Assembly: GCA_914767715.1 (NCBI GenBank) | Contig: OU612073.1 | Coordinates: 13,392,001 to 13,456,000, forward strand | Reading direction: 5' to 3' | Source: Membranipora membranacea | Taxonomy: Eukaryota; Bryozoa; Gymnolaemata; Cheilostomatida; Membraniporidae | DNA: 64,000 nucleotides | Shown here: one piece after another, positions 24,361-36,593 of the stretch | Position numbering within the stretch: position 1 is the first letter of the stretch | How the letters are laid out: each line of letters opens with the position of its first letter | Notes under the pieces: generated by a model | Database searches by the model: none | What the model was told of the DNA's origin: nothing | Seen by the model: only the letters and a program-made list of their open reading frames with translations | Translations under genes and position numbers: made by a program

Positions 24361-25493
24361 ATTGTGACGGCATGTGGTGAAAGAGTCAAGTATCATGTTG
24401 CCAACAGAGACAGATTTACAGATGTCTAAAACCCCATGATTTGCCAATCTTATTTTGACTTGTATTATATGCTAGTTTGAGGTTAAAACAATAATGGTGA
24501 TGTCAAGATCATTTGGTGTTTCAGATGATCTCAATCTTAGATTATTATCAATTATTGATTAATATTATCCCAATTTTGTGAAAATAATTTGAAATTATTC
24601 GTCCCAATGATAATCTAAATAACTTATACACTGGGTGATGAATGCCTCATATATTTGCATCATTGTACAACTATTGGCTGTAATCAAATTCTATTCCCTA
24701 TAAACTTCTCACAGCAATGCTTTTTGGAGACACATTTTACCGCTAATGTTTAACTATCAACACAATAGGGTACTCATTTAAATTATAAATTTGGAGTGAA
24801 AAGACTGATACATAGTATTTCCTGCACTTTTACAATGGTTCGACTTCACAAATCTTCAATTTAAACACCTTCATTTTACTCACAAATGTTTGTTCAATTT
24901 AGATTACAAAGAAGAGGCTGACATCAACCCTGTGTCAGATTATCTGGATTATTGTAAGACAGATGTGTATGATATACGACTAGTGATCTGGACAAAAAAA
25001 ATGATATACATAGATTACCTAAGGGCCCTGAGTCAAGTTTGGGGTCTGTACCTTCACTAATTGAGAACTTCAAATTTCCTTCATTGGACTTGTTGAGATT
25101 GATTTCTAGAGAATTATGTGAAAGGGAGAAAAAACTTTGGTGGGAAGGGAAAAAAGACCTCATACACCTCAAATGATGGGGGCCTAAGGGCATGAGGCTA
25201 CTCTCCCAGGCAATGCACGCACACAACTGAGGTTGAGGGGCAAAGAGAGAGAGAGCCGATTGAGTTCTGCTAACAAAATATCAAGCATATCCTGTTTAGG
25301 AAAGAAGGTCAGAAGACCTTCTTAGAACAAGCCATCATAGCAGCGGGACAATTAAAAAAAGTGCTGATCATGACAATCTAGAAATCAATCAGGAAGTCAA
25401 GTAAAAACTACCAGTTTGAAGCTGTGATTTTAAAGATGATCTCAGCGTATATCAAGTGTACGCGTTTGTAGGTGACGAATCTCATATCTGTTG

Positions 25494-28400
25494 AATGAAT
25501 TCTGTATTTGTTTGCCTGCTCTGCAAATTTGGCATGAAAATTATATTGTTCACAGAATCCTCATGTGCATTTCCTTGTTTATCCATAACAATAACAATAA
25601 CCTCAGGAACACTTGAACAAGCAGACGGGTTAATTCAATTTTTTTGCTTCTGATGTAACAATCTGTTTTCACAATCATAATAATCCAAAGAATTGTGGTA
25701 CACTTTGTGTCAATCACCATATCACCTCTCTGTATTCATGGTCAGAAAAAAACAGTGACCTCTAACATAAACTGAGCACTAACCTAACCTCAAAATTGGA
25801 GACAATGAATGATGTTTAGTTTTTTTGTAATTTGTGCTAAAATTTGAGCTGAAGATATGAATAAATGTGTATCACTTGTTTTGCTTGCCATTTAACTGAT
25901 GGTTGACTTGTATTATTGTTCTGCAAATTGTGAGGACTTAATATGTTTTCATTCAAAACAAAAGGTTTAAATTAACAGCAAGATTTCACCTTTGTCCTTT
26001 GTCCACTTGCTCATGAGAAACGAGCAGGTGGCAAATTCAGTTTCATTTTGCATTTAACATAATCATAAGTTTTACAACAAATATATTTTTTCTCATGTCA
26101 ATTATTGCTGCATAATCAATCAACGGGCTGCAACTTCATCATTTGATTCAGGTATTCATTTATACAACACATCAAAACATTCCAGTAAAAGGTCATCATT
26201 TTTGAATAAATATAATTCTGAGTAAGGTATTTTGGCGAAGAATAGGACGCCGACATTTTGGTGAATACCATTTCACCCCAGCTGTGACAAATTAAATCTT
26301 AGTGATTGTTAGTCACTGGCTTCAAGATTGGTCTCCAAACGCAACTGTTGATCTCTAGATCGTGGGGATGATCAACCTTCAAACAGGATAAGTAGTAGTC
26401 TCTAAATCATTTAAATTAATCTGACTCCCAAATGGTGTCAAAAGAGATTTACTAGGGGAAAATCCGGCTATAAAATCTCAGGCAATTTTTAGTGGTAACG
26501 AAAAAATTTCCCCCATAACTTTGCACTATGTCACAGTGGCCTTGATAAGTTTCCGTTAGCTTTCAACGTTATATCATCTTTTGTCACCAACAAATTGCGC
26601 CAGTCAAAAGCAATGTCGTACTGGAAAGTAACCAGCTTCCTAGAGTGGAAATCCTTTGGCTTAAATGATCATTTTGGGCCAAAGTTTACTGAGTAAGAAA
26701 ACCGGACCAGCCAATTTGAGGTGGTGAAAGTTTCAAAATTTTCGAACAGATATTCTGTTAGATGAACAACCTTGTATATTGAATCATCGATAGGCACCAT
26801 AGACATGATGCCATAGTCAGCCACTTCTGTTTGAAAGCTCAAGTACATGCTGTTTTGACGCAATAGTCAATTTTTATAAAAATATTGTCAAATTCGACAT
26901 CAAAATACAGGCGCTCTGGTTTGTAGTGCGGTACCAATAGGTGTCAATTGCCTCATCTAGCGAGAGGAACATGGCTCAGTATCATGGTGTACAAAACACA
27001 TCCCAAGTGGGTTTGTAACTTTATAATTTCATCACTGTGAAACAGGTATTGTGGGAAACTTGTTTGTCAAATAGCATGATCATGTACGTAATATCGAAAC
27101 TTTTGATCTCACAAGGGGATGTGCCGCAAATTTTGATTCAACTGACATTAAGCAATCGGGATTTATGATCAAGAGTCATGACGAACATGTTCCGCATGAA
27201 AAACTCCCAATTGCAAAACTGAGCAGGGTATTTCCCATTTACCTTTAAATCACTGCGTGTATTCTACGGGAATCATTTCAAAGCATATGACTAGAGGTTG
27301 ATGTAACTTTACATTTCAATTGTACCATCCAGTATGTTAATGATGGGCCGTTGAACAAATTTTAACATCATTTGTAAAGGCTTTTTTTTTCTTCTTTAGT
27401 ACCTGCTTGATTTGAATCACGTTACCAGGAAAGGACCCGATATTTTATGCTCATAGGCACTTCACCTGGAATCTGTACTGATCCAAAAAAAGAAATTATT
27501 CAAATCACCGGCTGTGAAAGTCTAAAACAATATACTAACATATGGAGTACAATTCAAAGACTTGAAAGGTAAAAATTAAGATTTTCGCAGTACATGTGAT
27601 GAAAAGCGTCCTTCAATTGGGTCTTTCATTACATTTTGTCACTTCCAATGCTATCAGCAATCAACCTGACTCAAAACATTTATCTGGTTTTTCAGCCTTT
27701 GGACTGGTTTTGTGATGATGACCCATCTTGGCAAAGCAAACATATAATTCCGCTTGAAAAACTTAGGCTAAACGCCACAGTTTGCATAAACGGCAAAAAT
27801 TGTTCACTATCGCTGCCATTTGTGCCCAGAATTAGTTTCTCAGACGCCATTCCATGCAAAAATTTATTTCATGTACTATTGTTAATGACCACCTTAATGC
27901 TAATTGATAATGTACTATCTTAATGATGTACTTTTGCAAGGAATCCAAACATCACGAAATAAGCCATTCCATACACATTGGAAAATGTTGCCATAAAAAG
28001 AGGTCAAAGTCAGCCACCTATGAGAGCTGGCCAATGACGATAAAAAATTGCTACAAAATCCCTTTCAAACGTACATGGTTAGTGGCAATTGCATGGTACA
28101 AATTCATTTGTGTAGGACATGACAAACTTTCGCACCAACTTTGCACCGGGAAGGCTATCGTACTTGGCAAGCTATTGTACCTAGCAAGCTTTCGAACCTG
28201 GCACACTTTTTTCCAACTCGGCAAATTTATCAGCTTTGGTCAAAACTCCAACGGCTTGCTGATGCTAAAATTTGTAAATGACACCTGCTCCACAGATTCC
28301 ACTCTATTGTACATCCAATTGTTTGCAATGGTGGTGACTTTTGGTTGACTATTAAATTTTTTTTTGTTTTAAAGTATGGCTCTTTGCGCCAGCTTCATAG

Positions 28401-29470
28401 CTTTCATGCGCTGTTTTGTTAAGCTTAGGTAATTCTATACCTTTAAACCGAAAGCCTTCCAACTCAATTTATTTTAGTGTTTAGCAAGCTACACAGGTCT
28501 CGCTTAACAGCTTAGCTACCAAAATGCAAATTAAAGGCAGGCCAATGAATGCAACAAATGGACAAAGCTTCCAAATGATCTAAACTTTGTTTGGAAGATC
28601 ACCTATACAGTAAACCTATAGAACTCTGCATGCGATAACACTATGTTCCCTTGTAAAGAGAATAAACAGCACTTATGCTCATGCTATCGAGAATTTATGT
28701 GCTGGCCCCATTGAATTCCATATCTGGAATAGCATCATTAGCTTTCTTTTGCAAAACAAAGGGCTTGCAAAAATAGCCAGTCCCTAGTAGCAATCTAGAA
28801 ATGCCCTAATCATTGACACTGTATGGGGTATAATTACTGTTTGCAATTTTGTAAACAAGACAATTTCTCAGGCTAATTATTCATGCTACTAGGGACAGCC
28901 AATCAGATAACAGCCAGATGGGTCCCTGTGTTTAGTGTCCTAACCGTATAACGCTATGATACTATTTCCATTCTAAGAGAAGAATCTAATTCAGTGGCTG
29001 GCCCCTAGATATTTTGGATACAAGATTCAGGAAACAGGATAAGCGTTGGTCTCCAAATCGTTCAATAAGGGTCTTTCACTCCACAAGGTGTTCCAATGAC
29101 ACTCTTTCCACTCTATCTACAACTATACAAAACAAAATGTGGGTACAGACGTGTAGGGTGGTAAACGGGGAGGCTGGAGGGTTTTTCAATATTCTGAGCT
29201 CCACTGTCACTTGGTCAGAGGTATAGCAATGAAAGGAAGGTAATGACCTTTGCACCTCAATATGTATGTAGTTTGTTAGCCAATCAGGACCACATACCAG
29301 ACTTCAAAGTAAGTTTTTAGACATAAGTCTACATGGACTGTGCTCCATTACAGACACGTATATCAGGAGGGGGGGCCTGTGAATCAAGGATGGCCAACTC
29401 CAAAATATACAACAATTTAAATCTAAAAAATCCATTTTGCAAAATGTTAATTTATAGATGCCGGCTTGAT
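25494..29470. other. Gene-poor stretch with degenerate module flank
   Basis: The first 0.6 kb (to about 26,070) is a weak copy of the module 3' flank (GCAGACGGGTTAATTCA, AGCAGGTGGCAAATTCAG). Beyond that I see no recognisable gene. The longest open frames (27,636-27,923 and 27,923-28,348, plus; 26,669-26,863, minus) have no family features, no convincing splice context and biased composition, so I do not call them. Confidence 0.4.
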
Positions 29471-29474
29471 GTAA

Positions 29475-29600
29475 CATCTTAATTACAAAAAGGAAAGGGA
29501 AGATATGCCAAGGTAATCACGGCAAACAATATCCTTTCACATATAAGGAGATATGGGATCATACAACATTCAAGCATAGGATTCGAACAATATATGATAC
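29475..29600. repeat. Fragment of module flank
   Basis: AGATATGCCAAGGTAATCAC and its surroundings match 37,655-37,770 of the module C flank in direct orientation. This shows that another, now mostly lost, module copy once extended here. Confidence 0.45.
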
Positions 29601-30117
29601 CTGTTTCTGTCTAGCGAAGAATACATTTTACGCCAGAAATTACGAAAAATGTGTAAAAATTCTTTAAAAATTTCAATATAAGATGCATGTTTTGGTGTGA
29701 CAAACAATACTAAGCTTAAAATCGTCTTTCTTTTCATGGAAATTATAACTTTAATAAGAAGTGTATATCCTCTGGGAGAGAGGTTCTTCAAACACTACCA
29801 TTTTTGCTATGAAGTTAAATTGAGCAGTGCCCTCTAAATTAACATACATAATGGTTTTGAGTTGATCTATTTCGCCTATATCTTCTATGAACTCATTAAC
29901 AGTAAACATAATTATTTTAACTGTAACTGATGGCTTGATCTCAATTACTCTCTAATTTTGTATTTGAACTTAAACTTGAACTATATATCGCCCTGAAAAT
30001 GGATGAGCTGAAAAAAACCCATATTGAATTAGTGACAAAAATATAAGATAATATCTCACTAGCTACCAAGTGCTTGTCTATCAAAGCTGGTAAATTATTG
30101 AACATCCTAGGTTATCA

Positions 30118-30320
30118 GGTTAGCCTAGTAGTGGATAGCGAGTTGGATCATTGATTTGACGACCGGAGTTCGATACCAGGTTCTCGTTATCCAAGGTTGG
30201 CTATGGAGTGGTTGGACCCAGTGTCCGGGCGATAATGATGTAGTGGAAAACTGTTTAGAGGTACCCATAGTGGCTTACATTGAGAGGTATATAAAGAAAC
30301 TCATTAATATTATCTAATTT
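30118..30320 (+). mobile_element. tRNA-derived SINE-like element
   Basis: The head contains an A-box-like GTTAGCCTAGTAGTGGATAG and a B-box-like GGAGTTCGATACC about 40 bp later, as in a tRNA. An unrelated body follows (GGTTGGACCCAGTGTCCGGG). This is typical of a Pol III-transcribed SINE rather than a working tRNA gene. Confidence 0.5.
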
Positions 30321-30478
30321 ACATTAAAGCATATTCATTTACAAATTTATAATAAATTATATTACAAAATATAAATCACATTATAATAAAGAAAATTTTA
30401 ACAGCCAACATGATAAATATTTTGTACAAATCTCAATTTCAATGGTGCTGTCCTGCTCGCTGTTTTCCAAAAAGTTAC

Positions 30479-30596
30479 CTGCATGGTGCTTTAATAAATG
30501 TTTACATGTCCGAACTTTGGTTATGCTTTGAGCTCCTGCATGATGTAATGAGATGATGACAAGTGTGATCACAAAATGTAGTATGGCTTCCCTTAT
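30479..30596 (-). pseudogene. S5: relic of the secreted-gene signal-peptide exon
   Basis: The exon reads IREAILHF, then VITLVIISLHHAGAQS, then RTC, and ends in a good phase-1 donor, like exon 1 of S1-S4. However, the start codon is ATA instead of ATG, and no second exon is found at 29.6-30.4 kb. Weak remains of the TATA region (about 30,675) and of the conserved block (TCTGTTGTGGTTTTATTAAG, 30,732-30,751) lie upstream. It is a dead fragment of a fifth module. Confidence 0.7.
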
Positions 30597-31393
30597 TCTG
30601 AATCCCAGCTTATATTGACTGCAAAAACTTTTGACGAAGCCTGATGTGTTTTGATTTACGGACGCTCTTTACATTACTTTTGTATCGCTTTACATCCTAA
30701 ACCCTTATAAGTTTTAGTGTATTGATCCATATCTGTTGTGGTTTTATTAAGTTATTGAAGGTAAAAAAGCCAAATATAATTTGCACTCATGTATGTGGGT
30801 ATGTTATGTCCCTTCCCTCCTCCGGAAAAAATGACATGGAATATTCTTTTGTAAAGCTCAACAATCAATACCTGATTACCGATCACACATGTGGTTGTTT
30901 AAGTTTTGTTAAAACAGACACATTCTTCAGAGGTATCTTGGCAAAATGGAAATTAAAAAATGAACAATAAAAGGGTCAATACAATTAAGACAGTTCATAA
31001 ATAATTGTAGCATATATAACCAAATGAATTTGGATAAAATAATCAATATTGTATACCAATTATATCAACCCAGAATTACTGTGTGTCAAGGTGAGAGATG
31101 ACCCACTCTCTGTAATAATCTGGTTTTTGCACTAGATGTTGAAATTGTCTTTTTTTGCTGCTCATGTCTGATTTGCCGATGGATATCATTGTGACGCAAA
31201 TCTTGAGGTCTTTATTGAAGCAATTTGGGTTTTCCACGCGATGTTAATTAAGAACTTAGATGGACGCCAATGTTATCCTTAATCCCTGTAAGAAAGCTGT
31301 GAGCATCTAAAACATAGCGGGTGGCAAATTCAGACTTTTTTTCACAGTTCACGTAAGCATGAATGTGATAAATGAAATTTCTTTTATAATCAG

Positions 31394-31599
31394 GCTGCGT
31401 AATACCAACACACGACTATTATTAAGCAAAAGTTAAACAGTGTGGCCTCTTGAGGTTACCCACAATCCAGTCTGGAACAGGTCTAACTTTGTAGCAATTT
31501 CTATGCATTCTGCTGTTAAGATCAGCAATGGCACTTTCCCACTTGAATGTGTCACATTGTTGATGATGCCAACAACTCAAGTGTTCATCAAAATGTCAG
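31394..31599 (+). pseudogene. Relic of a sushi/CCP receptor exon
   Basis: AATACCAACACACGACTATT aligns with the start of the receptor D sushi exon, and AATGGCACTTTCCCACTTGA with its W-PPLEC end, but the frame is broken and cysteine codons are lost. The preceding 31,190-31,350 is a degenerate copy of the module 3' flank. With S5 it marks a fifth, largely erased module. Confidence 0.5.
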
Positions 31600-34500
31600 G
31601 CCCGGGTATGACAAATTTCTTTCAGCCCTATTCGCTTACTAGTTGCTCATTGCAAAAGGAACTGACACTTTCAATCGCCTGTGGACCACAGCCGGCCATT
31701 TAGGTTTATGGGGAAGTCGATTGCGGCAGTTGGAGGTCGTTAAGGGAGAGGGGTAAGGGAAGCTAGGACCCTCAGTTTTTCACAATTTATCATAATTTCA
31801 CTTTAACAGTCCTGTACAGTTTACAGTTATACAATGGTTCAACCCAATTTTCTTCAAGATTCAGCATGCCCATGTGATTTCTTCGGAAAAAATTTGATTT
31901 TGTGTTCGAGTTGACAGCAGATTTTGAAAATGGGATTGTGATAATTCTATGTACAAACATTTGACCAATCAGTTGGCAACATTTAACCATTTTGATTAGT
32001 TTGCTAACAATTTGTTACGCCCTATGTTGATCCAATTGCAAAGAAATCACTAGTAGAAATGGAAGAATAAACAAATTAATTATAGTCACAGATAATCAGG
32101 ACCTACTGTTTTTAACATTGAATAGATAGGCAAAAGGTGACTATTTGATTCACTCTTTTGAATTCGCAAGAATGAGGGAAGTCTACAACGGGAAGCAAAC
32201 GGCGAAATTAACCAACCAATCTGACATAAATGAGCTGTTGATGTTTTCTAGCGCTGATGAAACAATTTTGGCCTGCCAAACTAAACAAGGGTATGATCTG
32301 CAAAGTGAGATGATCCATATCAGATACTCAGGTATGTATAAATGACCACAATATTTCTTAGAGGGTCTGATCAAGTTAATGTTAAACAAAAACAATATGA
32401 TAAACTTAGACAGGAGACTATATTGAGCAATAAGAATAGAGGGGTTGAGGCACTGAGACATTGAATTCATTAGTAGCAATGTTTATCATTGATTTTTATT
32501 CATTATTCAATTAATTGTATGACTTTGTCAATTTTGTTTAGGAACATTATATATTAAATCATACGAATGAACATGTAGCATTTTAATTCCAGATCAGATC
32601 TAAACTGACCATGTAACAAATATGAAACAGGAAAGTAACTACATTATTATTTACATAATGCTGACATCTTCTTTTGTGTCGACTGTACACGAGACTCAAA
32701 TTAAAATGAATTTACCTGCATGGCATCTGATAGAGATAGAGCAATAATTTTCATATCATAATATAACATGCTATTGTTATATTATTCCATATTCTCACTT
32801 CATAAACTTATATGAATAATATTTATTTTTTCAGTCCAGAGGTGCGATATCAACATAAAACATTTGGACAAGCAGGAGTTTAGAAGTCTTGGTCTTCTAA
32901 AATACGAAGCCTCTTGTCTCAAAGGGTTCGAATTACTTAACAAGGCTGATTCTTTCCTCTGCAAAGCTCAGAAATGGGATCCTCCGCTTGAGTGTGTCGA
33001 TGCCGCTAATAACATGACAGATACAGGTAATACATTTATTTTAATAGTCATTATTACCTATCATATCCCTGATTAGTACTCGACTATTTGAAAATTTTGA
33101 ACAGGTCAGAATGAATGAAAGAATTACTTCGTATATTATTTTAAATTTATTTTCTATATTTAAATATGATTGAATCTCTTGATTAAGTTTGAATTATCTA
33201 TGCATTATATTTATAGCTTCCTCAGGACGTAAATGACACTGCGTTGTCTTACCATATGGGCCTACACCCTTGATATATAATGTTTTGATTATCAATGAAT
33301 AGAAAACGATCTTAACCACTATTAACTTATAAGTTTGCAGCTTTCATGGAAAAGTAAGAGTTGTTTCCTCTCGTTTTATAGATGAATTTATTCCGCTGAC
33401 AACCGGTTCGAGCAATAAAGGAGATCATCAGACACATTATGTATATCAATCAGAAGGTCATATTGAGTCCGATTCATCAGCTTCCATTATTTCTATAATC
33501 GCAATCACTATGAGTTTGTTGACAGCTGTTGCGATGTTACTGATTGTCTACTACTTCAAATTCAGGTACGTAAATATATTTCAGTGTTAAAACAAGCATT
33601 TTCACAATAATGTCTATCTCTGTAGTCAGAAAACTTAAGCATAAATGAAACATTCCATGCCATTGCAGGTAGTCAACTGCTACTGTTTTGGTTGATGAAT
33701 AGCTACGTCAAAATTTAAAAAAGCTCTTGCTTACGCAATGCTTCAATTCATTTTGATTATGAAAGAGGTCTGGTGTGATTCTTGTATTTTTCACTTTTAG
33801 GGCAAGAGATGAAACACCTGCCAGAAAACAGCTAACCCAACAAAGATTACAAGGTTTGCCATTTATCAATACTTATCTTTATACAACTAGGTCACAGCGG
33901 TTTGAACCCGGTACCGACAATTGTTACTGAAGTTTAATAATACATCTTGTTCACAGGCAAAAGAGTAATTTAGATATTCATGATTTATCACAGTGGTTTA
34001 TTAGGTAGGCCTGATGTCATTCACAAATTGAAATTGAATATGAAATGATCATTTAAAAGGCCGGATAGCCTGCTCAAGCTGTCTCAGATATGTCTATAGC
34101 CAGCAAAAAACATAAATAAACAATGGCGATGAAAAGCCTGTCACAATCTGGCTTGAAAGAAATTTAAACATGTGAATGTCGGCTAATTTTACTGTAATTT
34201 GGCGATATTTGTTAGAAGTTATTGAAAGGTTGTTTTGATTTGACTATGCGCTGTTTACCTTTTCGCCGTGGATAAAGTTTGATATTAACTGAGAACGAAC
34301 AAGTTACATCCCCATTATCATCGGTCACACAGAATGTTTCAAACGTTAGCATTTTTGGACTGAACACCTTTATATCCTGCCGATGATGACGGAGTGAGTG
34401 CAAAATTCTTTTAATTTTATTTTATTTTGCCAGAGCATTATAGGAAATCACTTGTGTGTATGCGGAATGCTTCAAACCATAAACAATAATATGATGAAAA

Positions 34501-34835
34501 GAGAATATTTTAGTAATCAGTGATTCAGTTTGGAATCCGGTAATTTATCTATCTATGAGCATGGTAGTTGAACAATATAAACATAGATCGGAAAGTGTGA
34601 AAATGGTCCGATAGAAATTATGGCTATGGGAAATTAATTCTTGAAAATGGCTACTCAATAGTTTTAAAATTCCATATCAAAAAACAAAAATTTTTCCATT
34701 TCGTATAGAATATCAAGTATTCCATACCTTTTTCATTATGAACCAAAAATTTGAACCTTGTTGAGAGAACTATGGTCGAGAAATCTAATTAATCCATAAT
34801 TTCTTTGAGAAATTAAAAAAAAACAAGGGTTCTAG

Positions 34836-35404
34836 TCACCATATCACTTTTTTATAATAATACTTGACATGTGTAGGTTGCTCAGGCTTGCAATAATATG
34901 ATAGAAGGGGTGCAAACCTGTCTTCTATTTTACTTTCCATACTACTGGCATCCCTGCATCCCATTTTGTCCAGCAGTATGTTCATATTATTGCCACGCAT
35001 GTAATCCTCTGGACAGAGACGGCATGCACACCTGACTTGATCGTTGCTCGGATAGGCAAATATATCTGTCTCAGTAGAGAACTGTTGACATAAGTCCATG
35101 CAGTCAAAAGGTGATATAAATTTCTCTTCTGTTGTGGCCAACCAATACATGTCTAAAAAATGAAATAATAGAGTACATGTCACCATGGATAGCAATGAAT
35201 GAAACAAAAATAATTCAACAATTTATTTGAAAAGATTCAAAATGAATGCTCTTTATAACATGATATGCAGATCAAACTCAACTCACCTGGGTACTTAGGA
35301 GAAGGCCATGTACACGTCCGGATTTCAAAAATGCTGTATGCTTCAGCATGAAGTAGTGAAATAATAACAAGATTTACCAAGTAAATGACTTTAGCTTCCT
35401 TCAT
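34836..35404 (-). CDS. S4: small secreted eight-cysteine protein nested in receptor C
   Basis: Exons 35,287-35,404 and 34,836-35,152 (minus) join in phase 1 to 144 aa. Signal peptide MKEAKVIYLVNLVIISLLHA, then RTCTWPSPKYP, nearly identical to S2. Exon 2 carries CMDLC, CACRLC, MGC and YYCKPE, giving eight cysteines, and ends KYYYKKVIW, differing from S2 only at the tip. No membrane helix follows. It occupies the last intron of receptor C in antisense, as in the other modules. Confidence 0.8.
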
Positions 35405-35468
35405 TCTATAACCCAGCTGACACAAGACAGATCACAAGGCTTTGACTTGCTGCATAAAGTTTCTTTTC

Positions 35469-35550
35469 TTTTATACCTCCGGAGATTTAATCCTAGAATC
35501 TTAAAAGTTATCATGTATTAATCTGTGCTCATTGTGGTTTTGTCAAGATG
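35469..35550 (-). promoter_or_regulatory. Promoter of secreted gene S4 (TATA plus conserved block)
   Basis: TATAAAA (plus-strand 35,469-35,475) is about 65 bp before the ATG at 35,404. TGTGCTCATTGTGGTTTTGT with flanking bases is at about 35,524-35,550. Position and sequence match S2 almost exactly. Confidence 0.55.
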
Positions 35551-36593
35551 GTTACGTGTTTGTGGTAAAAAAGTCAAGTATCATATTGTCAACAGGGATA
35601 GCTTAACAGATGCCCCATCATTAATATTCCTAGTTTGCAGGGTAGTTAGCAATGCTCATCGGATTAATCACCATGGAATGCCAAAACATTTTGGTTGGAG
35701 CAAAAATGCAGTCAGTTTTTTATTTACTATCCCATTTTTAGCTTCAAAATATCATTTTCATCTTATGATGAAACGGCCAATGATTTCAGTTTTGGTCCAT
35801 GTACATATTAGTGTTGGGAAACTTAGAAAAGCTTGATCCCAATCATTCTTGATTTTAATCATCGATTTTCTATTCAATCTAGATTGTGGTGAAATTACCG
35901 GAGAGAACATCAATTCCGAGACTCAAAGTCAGATTATGAATTCATCGAACGAACTGATCCCTATCTGGATTATTGTGAGATAGATGAGTATGATATGATG
36001 AGCGATATGAACCGAAATATCTCTGATAACGGCACCAAAACATCTGTAATAAGTCAGGTATCTAAAGAAGAAACTAGTAAAAACATGATGTCTGAACCCT
36101 CATTCACTAAAAACTTAGAAATTCCTCCTGCCGATTTGCTGGGGTCTATTTCTCGAGAATTTAGCAAACGGGGGATAAATCTGCAAAATAAAGTGAAGTG
36201 TTCAGATTTCTCTAACAAAAAAAGAACCAACTATAGTGGCAAAAGAAAAAAACCTCCTAATACACCTCCGATGCCTTGTCGGGGATTTAGGGGTATGAAA
36301 GGCTTCTCCGAGAAACCACAAACAACTAAAGCTGAAGTACACAGAGACAGTTCTGTAGGAGACAATGATTTTCTGCAAACACAATCTCAAAATCATCATG
36401 TTCAGGAAAGCATGTCTGAAAATTGTCATAGTGCAGTCAACAATGGCAACGGGACAATTACAAAAAGTGCTGATCATGACAATATGCAGTCAAAAAAACA
36501 TCGAAAACTACTCCACCAGATGTAAGCTGTGATTTTGAATATGCTCTCAGTGTTTACCGAGTTTATACCCTTGATGATCATGAAACTCTGTAG

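Larger units (their letters stand above)
19701..25493 (+). pseudogene. Receptor D: decayed sushi-TM-tail receptor
   Basis: Exon remnants: sushi 19,701-19,899, stalk/transmembrane 20,555-20,753, juxtamembrane 21,267-21,325, cytoplasmic 24,903-25,493. The sushi exon needs a frame change between QNVGYQQYN and ISCLNGFEL. The transmembrane exon has an in-frame TAA (20,662-20,664) immediately before the helix. The juxtamembrane donor is AT instead of GT. The tail has lost 27 bp spanning the first ITAM tyrosine and is frameshifted afterwards. Together these mark a pseudogene; a secreted product ending before the helix is formally possible only if the first frameshift is an error. The nested S3 gene in the 21,326-24,902 interval is intact. 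Confidence 0.75.
32130..36593 (+). pseudogene. Receptor C: 5'-truncated, frameshifted receptor copy
   Basis: Exons: 3' half of the CUB-like exon (to 32,331, ending EMIHIRYS), sushi 32,835-33,026, stalk/transmembrane 33,382-33,565, juxtamembrane 33,801-33,853, cytoplasmic 35,883-36,593. The sushi, transmembrane and juxtamembrane exons are intact with correct phases. The CUB-like exon lacks its first half. In the tail, an 8-bp net insertion between the NINS and SDYEF codons shifts the frame to an early stop, and a one-base loss in an A-run near 36,500 shifts the end. The shifted frame still spells YEFI-x8-YCEI, EYDMM and PPMPCR, so decay is recent. AATAAA occurs at 36,721-36,726. S4 is nested antisense in 33,854-35,882. 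A functional truncated product or assembly errors cannot be excluded. Confidence 0.65.

Noticed and set aside
24924-25226. 100-codon minus-strand frame
   Set aside because: Antisense to the decayed cytoplasmic exon of receptor D; no independent support.
26669-26863. Minus-strand 64-codon frame
   Set aside because: No resemblance to the receptor ectodomain exons and no flanking splice pair.
27636-28348. Two adjacent open frames of 95 and 141 codons
   Set aside because: No domain, signal peptide, paralogue in the modules or plausible splice sites; length alone is not enough in this gene-poor stretch.
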